Assembly: GCA_017628675.1 (NCBI GenBank)
Contig: JAGBYS010000186.1
Span: 1-7,042, forward strand
Source of the DNA: Tidjanibacter sp.
GTDB taxonomy: Bacteria > Bacteroidota > Bacteroidia > Bacteroidales > Rikenellaceae
Reading direction: 5' to 3'
Length of the DNA: 7,042 nt
Shown here: piece by piece, positions 1-7,029 of the stretch
How positions within the stretch are numbered: the first letter of the stretch is position 1
How the letters are laid out: each line of letters begins with the position of its first letter
Made by a program: the position numbers and the translations under genes
The notes under the pieces: generated by a model
Told to the model about the DNA's origin: nothing
The model's input: only the letters and a program-made list of their open reading frames with translations
The model's database searches: none

Positions 1-1
1 C

Positions 2-2296
2 AAGGCTACCGCAGGTATCAAGAAGGCAAATATGGGTCGCTTCTCGCCTATGAACTCGGAGGAGCTCTACTACACCCACAAGGCAATGTTCTCGAAAGGT
101 CTGTTCAACATCCAGCGCCCCAAGGAGCTTCTGGATATCGACTTCGACTGGGTAAACCAGGCGTTCAGGACCGGTGTTGTTCAGGACTACTACGCATCGG
201 TAGCAGGCCGCAGCGGCAAGACCAACTACTTCGTAAGTATCGACCACTACGATGAGGAGGGTTCGCTGGTGAACACCAACTTCGAGCGCAGCTCGGCTCG
301 TGTAAACCTCTCGACTCCCCTTAGCGACAACCTCCAGTTGGACATCCGTCTGAGCTACGATCGCTCGGGTGACCAGCAGGCTTCGTCGTATGTAACCCTC
401 GAGGGTGCCTACCGTGCACTTCCCTGGGATGTACCTTATGTACAGGCACAGGATGAGGCAGGTAACTGGTACACCACCGACGAGGTGCTCTATGTAGATA
501 GCGCAAAACGCTCGGATAACAGTAAGCCCTGGTACTCGCACGATAAGTACAATGTGCTCCACAATGAGCTCTACAACTTCGCTCGCAACAAATCGGAGCA
601 GACTGTAGCCGACATCCAGCTCTCGTGGAAGATCAACGACTGGTTGATGCTTACTTCGACCAACCGTTTCGACACCAGCAACTGGTTCTATGAGCACTAT
701 ATCGATCCTCGCACCAAATCGCCTTCGTACAGCAACGGTTACATCTACAACGCTACCGGTTCGGGTGTAGGCTTCGGCACTACCAACCTTCTGAAGGCTC
801 ACAAAGAGTTCGGTGACCACAGCATCGACGGTATCGTAGGCTGGGAGTACGGTCACGGCTACAGCCAGCAGATGTGGGCAGGTGGTACCGATATGCCCAA
901 CGGCCAGGCTTCGCTCAGCAGCGCTGTTATGCTGGAGCAGGGCGGTTACAACCACCCCTCGACCTCGTGGGCTTGGTTGGCACAGGCACAGTACTCCTAC
1001 CAGGGTAAATATGTAGCTACCGCTTCGGTTCGCTACGACGAGATCTACAAGTTTGCTCCTAAGGCACGCGGTGGTTACTTCCCCGGTGTTTCGGCTGCTT
1101 GGCTCGTTTCGAAAGAGGACTTTATGCTCGGCAACGACGCTATCACCTTCCTGAAGGTTCGTGGTGGTTACGGTAAGACCGGTAACGACAACATCGACGC
1201 ATTCCTCTATCAGGATACCTACTCGCTGTCGGCAAAATATGAGGACATCGTGGCAGCCGTTCTGGAGCGCCAGGCTAACCCCAACCTCGGCTGGGAGGAG
1301 GCTTATATGGCCAGCTTCGGTATCGACGCAACCCTGTTCAACAATGTTAATGTAACCTTGGAGCTCTACAACACCAAGAATACCAACCTGCTTCTGGCAG
1401 TTCCTCAGGCAACCAGTACCGGTTTCTTCGAGTTTATGGACAATGTGGGTACCATCCGCAACCGCGGTATCGAGCTCGCAGTTGATGGCAACATCATCAA
1501 TACCCGCGACCTGACTTGGAATGTTGGTATGAACATCGGTATGAACCGCAACAGCGTTGTTTCGCTTCCCAACGGTGAGTTCCTGCAGGCTAACTCGAGT
1601 GGTCTGAAACAGCAGGTTAAGGAGGGTCAGGCACTGAACACTTGGTATATGCCCAAATGGCTCGGCGTAGATCCCGCAACCGGTGATCCCCAGTGGGAGG
1701 TTGTAAACGAGGATGGCACCACCAGGGCTACCAACGCATACGCAGAGGCTACCCACCAGGCAGTAGGTTGCGCATCGCCCCTCTTCAGCGGTGGTGTTAA
1801 CACTACTCTGACCTACAAGAACTGGAGCTTCAGTATGAACGGTGCATTCGTTGTTGGCAACAAGATTTTCAACTACGCTCGTGTATCGATGGATGCCGAT
1901 GGTGCTTACTCGGACTACAATATGCAGTCGCACGACAACGGTCTTGGTTGGACTCGTTGGCAGCAGGAGGGTGACATCGCAACCCACCCCAAGCTTGTTC
2001 TTAACGGTAACAAGGCTTCCAACTCGATTTCGTCGCGCTACTTGGAGGATGGCAGCTTCTTCCGTCTGCGCAACATCACTATTGGCTACACTCTGCCCAA
2101 GTCGCTCACCGATAAGCTCTCGATGCAGTCGGCACGCGTATTCGTTTCGGCAGACAACATCTTCACTCTCTCGAAGTTCTCCGGTATGGACCCCGAGGTT
2201 CGTCTGGAGTCGAGTGCCTATGAGCTCGCAGGTACATACTCGACCAACTATCCTGTACCTATGAGTATCACCGCTGGTATTGATGTGAAATTTTAA
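2..2296 (+). CDS. SusC-like TonB-dependent outer-membrane transporter, 3' part (5' end outside window)
   Basis: The frame is open from base 2, so the true start lies upstream and the ATG at 32 is internal. About 764 codons are present; SusC proteins are usually around 1000 residues, so the signal peptide, carboxypeptidase-like N-terminal domain, TonB box and most of the plug are missing. Just after the plug boundary comes the typical motif DWVNQAFRTGVVQDYYASVAG followed by GKTNYFVSIDHYDEEG (bases about 149-265), the start of the barrel strands. Near the end SRYLEDGSFFRLRNITIGYTLP and ARVFVSADNIFTLSKFSGMDPE (bases about 2034-2200) form the standard SusC C-terminal signature, and the protein ends in GIDVKF with a terminal Phe, as expected for an outer-membrane barrel. 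The family imports oligomers, mostly glycans, through the outer membrane using TonB energy together with a SusD lid. Two susD-like genes follow after 19 bases. The substrate is not readable. Family call is very secure. Confidence 0.97.
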   Translation, partial: KATAGIKKANMGRFSPMNSEELYYTHKAMFSKGLFNIQRPKELLDIDFDWVNQAFRTGVVQDYYASVAGRSGKTNYFVSIDHYDEEGSLVNTNFERSSARVNLSTPLSDNLQLDIRLSYDRSGDQQASSYVTLEGAYRALPWDVPYVQAQDEAGNWYTTDEVLYVDSAKRSDNSKPWYSHDKYNVLHNELYNFARNKSEQTVADIQLSWKINDWLMLTSTNRFDTSNWFYEHYIDPRTKSPSYSNGYIYNATGSGVGFGTTNLLKAHKEFGDHSIDGIVGWEYGHGYSQQMWAGGTDMPNGQASLSSAVMLEQGGYNHPSTSWAWLAQAQYSYQGKYVATASVRYDEIYKFAPKARGGYFPGVSAAWLVSKEDFMLGNDAITFLKVRGGYGKTGNDNIDAFLYQDTYSLSAKYEDIVAAVLERQANPNLGWEEAYMASFGIDATLFNNVNVTLELYNTKNTNLLLAVPQATSTGFFEFMDNVGTIRNRGIELAVDGNIINTRDLTWNVGMNIGMNRNSVVSLPNGEFLQANSSGLKQQVKEGQALNTWYMPKWLGVDPATGDPQWEVVNEDGTTRATNAYAEATHQAVGCASPLFSGGVNTTLTYKNWSFSMNGAFVVGNKIFNYARVSMDADGAYSDYNMQSHDNGLGWTRWQQEGDIATHPKLVLNGNKASNSISSRYLEDGSFFRLRNITIGYTLPKSLTDKLSMQSARVFVSADNIFTLSKFSGMDPEVRLESSAYELAGTYSTNYPVPMSITAGIDVKF

Positions 2297-2315
2297 ATAT
2301 TAATAGGTAGGTACA

Positions 2316-4010
2316 ATGAAACGAATTTTTCAGATATTTTGTGTAATCGGAGTGGTTGCGCTCTTGGCCGGCTGCGAGATGGATCACTATCGTTCGGATA
2401 CGATGACCTCCGCCCAGCTCAAGGACGACCCTGCTTCGGCAGTCTATACTACCGATGGTAACTACTCGATGTTCAAGGACACCCAGGAATATCGTGGTAC
2501 GGAGGATTCGGGTTTGACCTATCAGAAGATGTGGTTCCATATGGCAGAGATGCGAGGCGACAATGTGAATTTGTCCGGCCGAACCACCTCGCCTATCTAC
2601 AACTCAGCTTGTTACAACGACGATCCCACCCTCAAACACGGTAAGTTCTTCTGGTGGATAGCCTACAAGATTATCTTCTCGGCCAACACCATCATTGAGA
2701 GCCTTCCCGAGGGCGTGGATGCAGCCAACGACCACCTGCTGGGTGAAAACTACTTCCTTAGGGCAATTAGTCACCTGAATCTTTCGTGTCTGTTCTCCCG
2801 CCAGTATTCCCACGGCAGGGACAATAAGGGCATTGTGCTGCGCACCTCGACGGACTGCTCGATCACCGAGCGTGCAACCGTAGGTGAGGTGTACGATCAG
2901 ATTGTTAGCGACCTCCAGAAGGCAGCCGAGCTGATGAAGAACGGCAGCCGTAGGGGCGATGCAGGCTATGCCAGCTATGAGGCAGCCCGCGGCTTGCTCA
3001 CTCGCGTGTATCTCTACCGCGAGGAGTGGGACAAGGTTATTGAGCTTGCAAACGAGATGATTGGTGCAGATCCTGATGGCAAACTCGATCCCGATGTTGC
3101 CAACTACTTCATCAATGCTCGTAACTCGAAGGAGACTCTCTGGTGCATTGCCAACACCGTTACCGACACCCGTGAGCGTTCGTCGCTCGGCTCGATGTAC
3201 TTCTCTCCCGATGGTACCGGTGGTACCGGCTGGGGTGAGTGCTACGCCAGCGATCCTCTCTTGGACCTCTTCGAGCGCAATCCCGAGGATAAGCGCTACG
3301 CTGCCTACTTCTCGCTCTATGGCCAGAAGAACGACGGCTTGAAGATGGTCACTTGGCCCGTACCTGCAGGCAGCAACCTCAACTACGAGAACTGCGTAGC
3401 TATGAATGTTGCCAGGGCAGCGAGCGGCAAGTATGAGTTCGACTATAGTGGCAAACACTATGTTGTCGAGGAGCGTCCCGTGTACAACTACACCGAGTAC
3501 TACATTCAGTACGAGGGTAAGGAGCAGCGCTGCTATGTACGCGAGAACACCGATGCTATGACGGGTATCCGCAACAGCTATCCCCAGTTCTACTGCAGCA
3601 AGTTTGCTTGGCAGGATGGTGACCCCAACCTTTCGTCGCCTGTGATGATTCGTTGGGCAGAGGTCATCCTGAACCGTGCCGAGGCCTACGCAATGATGGG
3701 CAACGAAGCTGCTGCCTTGACCGACGTGAATGTCATTCGCCGTAGGGCAGGTATCCCCGAGATAACCGGCCAGAGCGATATGGCAATGTGTGGTTACACT
3801 GAGGTGATCGATGTTGTGAACGATGAGCGCCGCCTGGAGCTTTGCTATGAGGCCCACCGTCCCTTCGATGTCTATCGTCAGAAACGCTCGATGGACCGTC
3901 GTTTTGCGGGCGTTCATCCTTGGGAGGTAGTTTCCTACGATGATCCTCGAATCCTCTTCCGTATTCCCTTCGATGAGATTTCGGTGAGTGGTATTGAGCA
4001 GAATCCCTAA
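2316..4010 (+). CDS. SusD/RagB-family surface lipoprotein, first copy
   Basis: 564 residues, full length for SusD. The start MKRIFQIFCVIGVVALLAGC is a lipoprotein signal peptide with lipobox LAGC and lipidated Cys20; the mature protein begins CEMD, an acidic start compatible with surface export in Bacteroidota. TPR-like SusD features are YDQIVSDLQKAAELM with ARGLLTRVYLYREEWDKVIE (from about residue 193), RWAEVILNRAEA through VNVIRRRAGIP (446-481) and ERRLELCYEAHRPFDVYR (504-521), the hallmark C-terminal helices of the family. SusD proteins cap SusC at the cell surface and bind the ligand. The gene follows susC by 19 bases with no promoter visible, so it is probably co-transcribed. The next gene is a paralogue with near-identical length and colinear motifs, roughly 55-60% identical by eye. 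Ligand unknown. The gene holds the only ACGT in the window (3724-3727). Confidence 0.96.
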   Translation: MKRIFQIFCVIGVVALLAGCEMDHYRSDTMTSAQLKDDPASAVYTTDGNYSMFKDTQEYRGTEDSGLTYQKMWFHMAEMRGDNVNLSGRTTSPIYNSACYNDDPTLKHGKFFWWIAYKIIFSANTIIESLPEGVDAANDHLLGENYFLRAISHLNLSCLFSRQYSHGRDNKGIVLRTSTDCSITERATVGEVYDQIVSDLQKAAELMKNGSRRGDAGYASYEAARGLLTRVYLYREEWDKVIELANEMIGADPDGKLDPDVANYFINARNSKETLWCIANTVTDTRERSSLGSMYFSPDGTGGTGWGECYASDPLLDLFERNPEDKRYAAYFSLYGQKNDGLKMVTWPVPAGSNLNYENCVAMNVARAASGKYEFDYSGKHYVVEERPVYNYTEYYIQYEGKEQRCYVRENTDAMTGIRNSYPQFYCSKFAWQDGDPNLSSPVMIRWAEVILNRAEAYAMMGNEAAALTDVNVIRRRAGIPEITGQSDMAMCGYTEVIDVVNDERRLELCYEAHRPFDVYRQKRSMDRRFAGVHPWEVVSYDDPRILFRIPFDEISVSGIEQNP

Positions 4011-4043
4011 TCCACAAACAACCAAGACAAAACAAAAACAATT
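4011..4043 (+). promoter_or_regulatory. A-rich translation leader before the second susD
   Basis: The 33-base gap between the two susD genes is almost free of G and strongly A-rich (for example caagacaaaacaaaaacaat just before ATG). There is no Shine-Dalgarno match. Bacteroidota commonly initiate from such unstructured A-rich leaders, which supports the ATG at 4044 as the start and suggests efficient translation of the second copy. No -7/-33 promoter motif is seen, so it is read as an intercistronic leader rather than a promoter. Confidence 0.5.
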
Positions 4044-5744
4044 ATGAAAAAGATACTTAACATTTCACTTATCGCCCTGCTGGCAATGGCAATGGTGTCG
4101 TGCGAGATGGACTACTTCCGCTCGGACACTATGACCTCGGCACAGCTTGAGGCCGATCCAGGTGCTGCTGTCTACACCACCGACGGCAACTACTCGATGT
4201 TCAAGGACTGCTTGCTCTACAACGGTTCGACCTACTCGGGTAACACCTATGTTCGTCACTACTTCCAGATGAGCGAGTTCCGCGGTGATAATATGACCCT
4301 CTCGGGCCGTACTACCGACCCTCTGTATGAGGCATACACCTACACCGACAACTCTACTCTTCGTAACAACAACTACTACTGGTTTGTTGCCTACAAGATC
4401 ATCTACGGTGCCAACTCCAACATTGGCGCAATTCCCACCGGTGCTTCGACCGAGAGCGACCATATGAAGGGCGAGAACCTCTTTATGAGGGCTATTGCAC
4501 ACTTCCACTTGGTTACCCTCTACGCTAAGCCCTACTCGTGTGGCCGCGACAATATGGGTGTTGTTCTCCGCACCTCGACCGACTGCTCGGTAACCGAGCG
4601 TGCTACCGTAGGTGAGGTATACGACCAGGTTGTTGCCGACCTCATCGAGGCAGCTGCTCTTATGAAGAACGGCTCGCGTCGTGGCGATGCAGGCTACATC
4701 GGCTATGAGGCTGCTATGGCACTTCTCTCGCGCGTATATCTTTATATGGGTGAGAACGACAAGGTTCTGGAGATCACCAACAATCTTCTTGGCAGCAACC
4801 CCGCTGCTAACCTGGACACCGACCTGAGGAACATCTTTGTGAACGCTCGCGGCTCGAAGGAGACCCTCTGGTGCGTTGCTCACACTGCTGTTGAGACCCA
4901 GGAGCGTAGTTCGATTGGTTCGATGTACTACTCGCCCGATGGTACCGGTGGTACCGGTTGGTGCGAGATCTACTGGTCGGATCCTCTGATGGAGCTCTTC
5001 CTCCGTCACCCCGAGGATAAGCGTTTCAATGCATACTTTGAGCAGTATGGCGCAACCGGCGAGGCAGACAAGCGTCTTGTACACTGGGCTGTTCCTTCGG
5101 AGGGCAACGATTTCTATGAGAATGAGGTTACCAACAATGTTACCAAGAATGCCGAGGGCAAGTGGGCTTTCACCTACCAGAGCAAGCAGTATGTTGTTGA
5201 GGAGGAGATGGTTGACGGCTATCCCCAGACCTTCATCCAGTACAATGGCAAGAAGACTCGTTGCTATGTTCGTCCCAACGCCGATATGATTACCGGTGTT
5301 CGTCAGAGCTTCCCCCTCTATATGATGAACAAGTTCTCGGGCCAGGATGGCGACACCAACCTTTCGTCGCCCATTATGGTCCGCTGGGCAGAGGTTGTTC
5401 TGAACCGTGCAGAGGCTAAGGCTAAGACCGGCGACGATGCAGGTGCATTGGCCGATGTGAATGTTATCCGCCAGAGGGCTGGTATTCCTGCTTGGGATGG
5501 CAGCTACAAGTGGAACGAGCACGGCTACGACAGCGTTCTGGAGGTTGTTCTCGACGAGCGTCGTATGGAGCTCTGCTTCGAGGCACACCGCACCCAGGAT
5601 GTATATCGCAACCAGCTCAAGATGGACCGCCAGTTTGCTGGTGTTCACACTTGGGAGGTTATCGACTACACCGACAACAGGATTCCCTACCAGATTCCTT
5701 CGGATGAGTATCTGGTGAGCGGTATTCCCCAGAACCCCCTGTAG
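4044..5744 (+). CDS. SusD/RagB-family surface lipoprotein, second copy (paralogue)
   Basis: 566 residues, two more than the preceding gene and colinear with it. The signal peptide MKKILNISLIALLAMAMVSC ends in lipobox MVSC with Cys20, and the mature start CEMD is the same as in the first copy. SusD hallmarks are YDQVVADLIEAAALM with ALLSRVYLY, RWAEVVLNRAEA through VNVIRQRAGIP (about 447-482) and ERRMELCFEAHRTQDVYR (505-522). Identity to the first copy is very high in the N-terminal 40 mature residues and in the TPR helices, lower in the segments around residues 35-130 and 310-410, which in SusD proteins include loops near the ligand and SusC. There is no second susC between or after the copies. 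It could be an alternative lid for the same transporter, a soluble-side glycan binder, or the remnant partner of a lost transporter. The pattern (substitutions spread along the gene, reading frame intact) argues for an old, selected duplication. Family call is secure, role is inference. Confidence 0.96.
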   Translation: MKKILNISLIALLAMAMVSCEMDYFRSDTMTSAQLEADPGAAVYTTDGNYSMFKDCLLYNGSTYSGNTYVRHYFQMSEFRGDNMTLSGRTTDPLYEAYTYTDNSTLRNNNYYWFVAYKIIYGANSNIGAIPTGASTESDHMKGENLFMRAIAHFHLVTLYAKPYSCGRDNMGVVLRTSTDCSVTERATVGEVYDQVVADLIEAAALMKNGSRRGDAGYIGYEAAMALLSRVYLYMGENDKVLEITNNLLGSNPAANLDTDLRNIFVNARGSKETLWCVAHTAVETQERSSIGSMYYSPDGTGGTGWCEIYWSDPLMELFLRHPEDKRFNAYFEQYGATGEADKRLVHWAVPSEGNDFYENEVTNNVTKNAEGKWAFTYQSKQYVVEEEMVDGYPQTFIQYNGKKTRCYVRPNADMITGVRQSFPLYMMNKFSGQDGDTNLSSPIMVRWAEVVLNRAEAKAKTGDDAGALADVNVIRQRAGIPAWDGSYKWNEHGYDSVLEVVLDERRMELCFEAHRTQDVYRNQLKMDRQFAGVHTWEVIDYTDNRIPYQIPSDEYLVSGIPQNPL

Positions 5745-5758
5745 TCATTAGAAAAGGA

Positions 5759-5810
5759 GGTGTGACGGGTGGCCATAGGTTGCCACCCGCCCCACACCAC
5801 CAAGCGGTGG
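5759..5810 (+). other. intercistronic stem-loops, first cluster
   Basis: The inner stem CGGGTGGC (5766-5773) pairs perfectly with GCCACCCG (5782-5789) around an 8-base loop. An outer stem GGTGTG (5759-5764) pairs with CACACC (5793-5798), with a 1/3 internal bulge, so 14 pairs are possible. A competing small hairpin CCACC-AAGC-GGTGG sits at 5797-5810. No U-run follows on the + strand, so it is not a standard intrinsic terminator. It lies directly after the second susD stop and may shield the upstream mRNA 3' end or mark a processing point. The structure is visible; the role is inference. Confidence 0.55.
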
Positions 5811-5823
5811 AGGGCCTTGAGGA

Positions 5824-5855
5824 GTGATTCCGAGGGTCGGTTTCTCGGAAATCAC
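5824..5855 (+). other. intercistronic stem-loop, second
   Basis: GTGATTCCGAG (5824-5834) pairs with CTCGGAAATCAC (5844-5855): 11 pairs with one bulged A and a 9-base loop. It is followed by C-rich sequence without a U-tract. Together with the cluster just upstream it makes most of the 183-base gap between the second susD and the small lipoprotein structured. A likely role is uneven expression of an operon or mRNA stability; an attenuator cannot be excluded. Confidence 0.5.
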
Positions 5856-5880
5856 AACGCCCCAAAGAACCACCACCGCC

Positions 5881-5927
5881 CCGTAAACGAAAACCCTTTT
5901 ACATTAACCTTATAAAAACTAAAAACT
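5881..5927 (+). promoter_or_regulatory. AT-rich leader before the small lipoprotein gene
   Basis: The 47 bases before the ATG at 5928 turn from C-rich to A/T-rich and end in ataaaaactaaaaact, the kind of A-rich, SD-less leader used for well-expressed Bacteroidota genes. I could not find a convincing TAnnTTTG -7 element with a -33 TTG box, so an own promoter is possible but not shown. The leader fixes the start at 5928. Confidence 0.4.
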
Positions 5928-6698
5928 ATGAAAAAATTCTTTGCACTTGCAGCTATGGCTGCTATGTTGTTCGCTTGTGGCGAGAAACCTGTTGGTCCCA
6001 CTCCCGGTCCCGGCCCCGATGAGGAACCCGATTTTGTAAGCAAAATCACCGTTGACGGTGACTTCGCAGATTGGGATGCACTCGATGCAAGCAAAGTATC
6101 GGTTGCTGAGCTTCCCGCACTTCCCGTTAAGTACGACGCACTTACCAAAGTGAAAGTTTACGCTGACGAGATGTTCCTGAATGTTTACTTCGAGTTCGAC
6201 GAGGTAGCTGTTGCTGATAGGGCTTGGACTCCTTTCCACTGCTACATCAATGCTGACGGCAACGAGACCACCGGTGGTGGCGACGCTCTCTGGGCTCCCT
6301 ACTGCGCAGAGTGGATGCTCGAGGGTATCATCTTCGTTGAAGGCGTATTCAACAGCTACGACCCCGCTTTGTTCCCCTGGGATGAGGCTACTGCTACCGC
6401 TGAGGGCGCAGAGTACGGCTGGTACTGGAAAGTTGAGGGCGCTGTTGGTGACGCGACCGACAACTGGGGTGCTCTGATCGGCGAGAACAATGGCTTGGCA
6501 AGTGGCGCTGGCAACGGCAACGCTTACGAGTTCCAGGTAGTTCGCGAGATGATCCCCGGCGAGTGGGCTGACACCTTCACCATTGGCTTCGACATCCAGC
6601 AGAACTGGAGCACCGCCGGTGCACTTCCTATTCTCACCGCTACCGATGAGAACCCCGACGGCGCAACTACTATGATGAGCGTAACTATCGACAAATAG
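5928..6698 (+). CDS. small Trp-rich lipoprotein with CBM9-like N-terminal motif
   Basis: 256 residues. MKKFFALAAMAAMLFAC is a lipoprotein signal peptide with lipobox LFAC and Cys17. A Pro/Gly/acidic tether (GPTPGPGPDEEP) follows, as in surface lipoproteins that hold a domain away from the membrane. The folded part starts with ITVDGDFADWDAL (from residue 40), the 'DGD..DW' opening seen in CBM9-like/DOMON-like beta-sandwich domains, and continues with CYINADGNETTGGGDALWAPYCAEWMLEG (from residue 105), matching the 'D.D.n..TGg....... EG' strand pattern of that group. Ten Trp residues and many Tyr/Phe suit carbohydrate or aromatic ligand binding. Cys105 and Cys126 are the only mature Cys apart from the lipid anchor, so a disulfide is conceivable. 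No catalytic motif is seen. Its position after susC-susD-susD, where SusE/SusF-like binders often sit, suggests an accessory surface binding protein. It is separated by 183 structured bases and may have its own expression level. Lipoprotein call is firm; the fold is tentative. Confidence 0.9.
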   Translation: MKKFFALAAMAAMLFACGEKPVGPTPGPGPDEEPDFVSKITVDGDFADWDALDASKVSVAELPALPVKYDALTKVKVYADEMFLNVYFEFDEVAVADRAWTPFHCYINADGNETTGGGDALWAPYCAEWMLEGIIFVEGVFNSYDPALFPWDEATATAEGAEYGWYWKVEGAVGDATDNWGALIGENNGLASGAGNGNAYEFQVVREMIPGEWADTFTIGFDIQQNWSTAGALPILTATDENPDGATTMMSVTIDK

Positions 6699-6793
6699 TC
6701 ATCTTCTCATAGAAAGCAAAAGAAGGACTTCGTTTCGGCCTGGGGGAGAAAAGACAAAAAGGGTTTTATGATGACTCTCCCGCCCGAAGATGA
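6699..6793 (+). other. folded 3' region after the last gene
   Basis: TCATCTTC (6699-6706), directly after the stop codon, is the exact inverted complement of GAAGATGA (6786-6793). Inside, CTTCG (6728-6732), GGC (6737-6739) and GGGAGA (6744-6749) can pair in order with CGAAG (6785-6789), GCC (6782-6784) and TCTCCC (6776-6781), bulged only on the 5' side. The first pairing competes with the outer stem for 6786-6789, so two alternative folds are possible. Likely 3' untranslated region. Some of this could be chance. Confidence 0.35.
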
Positions 6794-6798
6794 ACCTA

Positions 6799-6828
6799 TC
6801 CACCGCAGGGGTGAAACTCTGCGGTGGA
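6799..6828 (+). terminator. perfect 10-bp hairpin, possible end of the transcript
   Basis: TCCACCGCAG (6799-6808) pairs perfectly with CTGCGGTGGA (6819-6828) around a 10-base loop, about 100 bases after the last stop codon. It is the strongest simple hairpin downstream of the operon. The following bases are purine/AT-mixed and not a U-run, so termination is inferred from position and stem strength only; it could instead be part of the repeat region. Confidence 0.35.
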
Positions 6829-6835
6829 GCGAATA

Positions 6836-6913
6836 GAATTCATAATTCAAAATTCAAAATTCAAAATTGCGTGAGTAATTAAAAGACACCGAAGGTGGAT
6901 TGAAATTGAATTC
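6836..6913. repeat. AT-rich heptamer array inside an imperfect inverted repeat
   Basis: Three tandem copies of AATTCAA plus a partial fourth run from 6844 to 6868. The segment is bounded by GAATTCATAATTCAA (6836-6850) and TTGAAATTGAATTC (6900-6913), which are imperfect inverted complements sharing terminal GAATTC. A short hairpin CACC-GAA-GGTG lies at 6887-6897. The composition is sharply more AT-rich than the genes. No coding frame. It may be a small palindromic element or slippage-prone spacer. Confidence 0.5.
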
Positions 6914-6931
6914 TGAAGACTGAAAACCAAG

Positions 6932-7029
6932 CACACGCCTCCGCGCTAAGGCGCACCCCTCTAACATAGAGGGGGGATAAAGGCTCTCCCCCTAAGTTAG
7001 GGGGAGTACCCGAAGGGGGAGGGAGTGTG
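6932..7029. repeat. compact branched palindromic element (REP/MITE-like)
   Basis: The ends pair as CACAC-G-CCTCC (6932-6942) with GGAGG-GA-GTGTG (7018-7029), 10 pairs with a small internal loop. Inside this closing stem sit four successive hairpins: GCGC-taag-GCGC (6943-6954), CCCCTCTA-aca-TAGAGGGG (6956-6974), CTCCCCCTA-agt-TAGGGGGAG (6986-7006) and CCC-gaa-GGG (7009-7017). Nearly all bases apart from an 11-base linker (6975-6985) can pair, giving a cloverleaf-like multibranch fold. An 8-base direct repeat AAGACTGA flanks it at 6916-6923 and 7035-7042. It does not read as a tRNA. Pairing is visible; identity as a dispersed mobile repeat or a structured RNA is inference. Confidence 0.55.

Noticed and set aside
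1842..2264. A 140-codon + strand frame inside the 3' end of susC
   Set aside because: Ser/Thr/Arg-rich out-of-frame translation over one of the best conserved parts of SusC; no sign of an independent gene.
2604..4025. Long antisense open frame of 473 codons opposite the first susD
   Set aside because: It has no SusD-like or other recognisable domain and mirrors the sense gene. It stays open because TTA, CTA and TCA are avoided as sense codons. A frame of the same kind appears opposite the second susD, as expected of a composition effect.
3207..4957. A 23-base identical stretch shared by the two susD genes (3207-3229 and 4935-4957) considered as a recombination site
   Set aside because: It encodes the conserved PDGTGGTG segment, so identity follows from protein conservation and shared codon preference.
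4065..5648. Long antisense open frame of 527 codons opposite the second susD
   Set aside because: Same reason: low-complexity Val/Ala/Leu/Gly-rich translation, no leader, and it overlaps a gene with full SusD hallmarks.
5852..6239. Minus-strand frames over the start of the small lipoprotein gene
   Set aside because: The + strand gene has a clear leader, signal peptide and lipobox; the minus frames have none of these.
6844..6868. AATTCAA repeats considered as a CRISPR array or origin iterons
   Set aside because: Units are 7 bases with no spacers, only three and a half copies, and no replication or cas gene is near.
6932..7029. Branched fold considered as a tRNA or tmRNA
   Set aside because: No T-loop TTCGA-type motif, no CCA-side acceptor geometry and no plausible anticodon arm; loops are only 3-4 bases.
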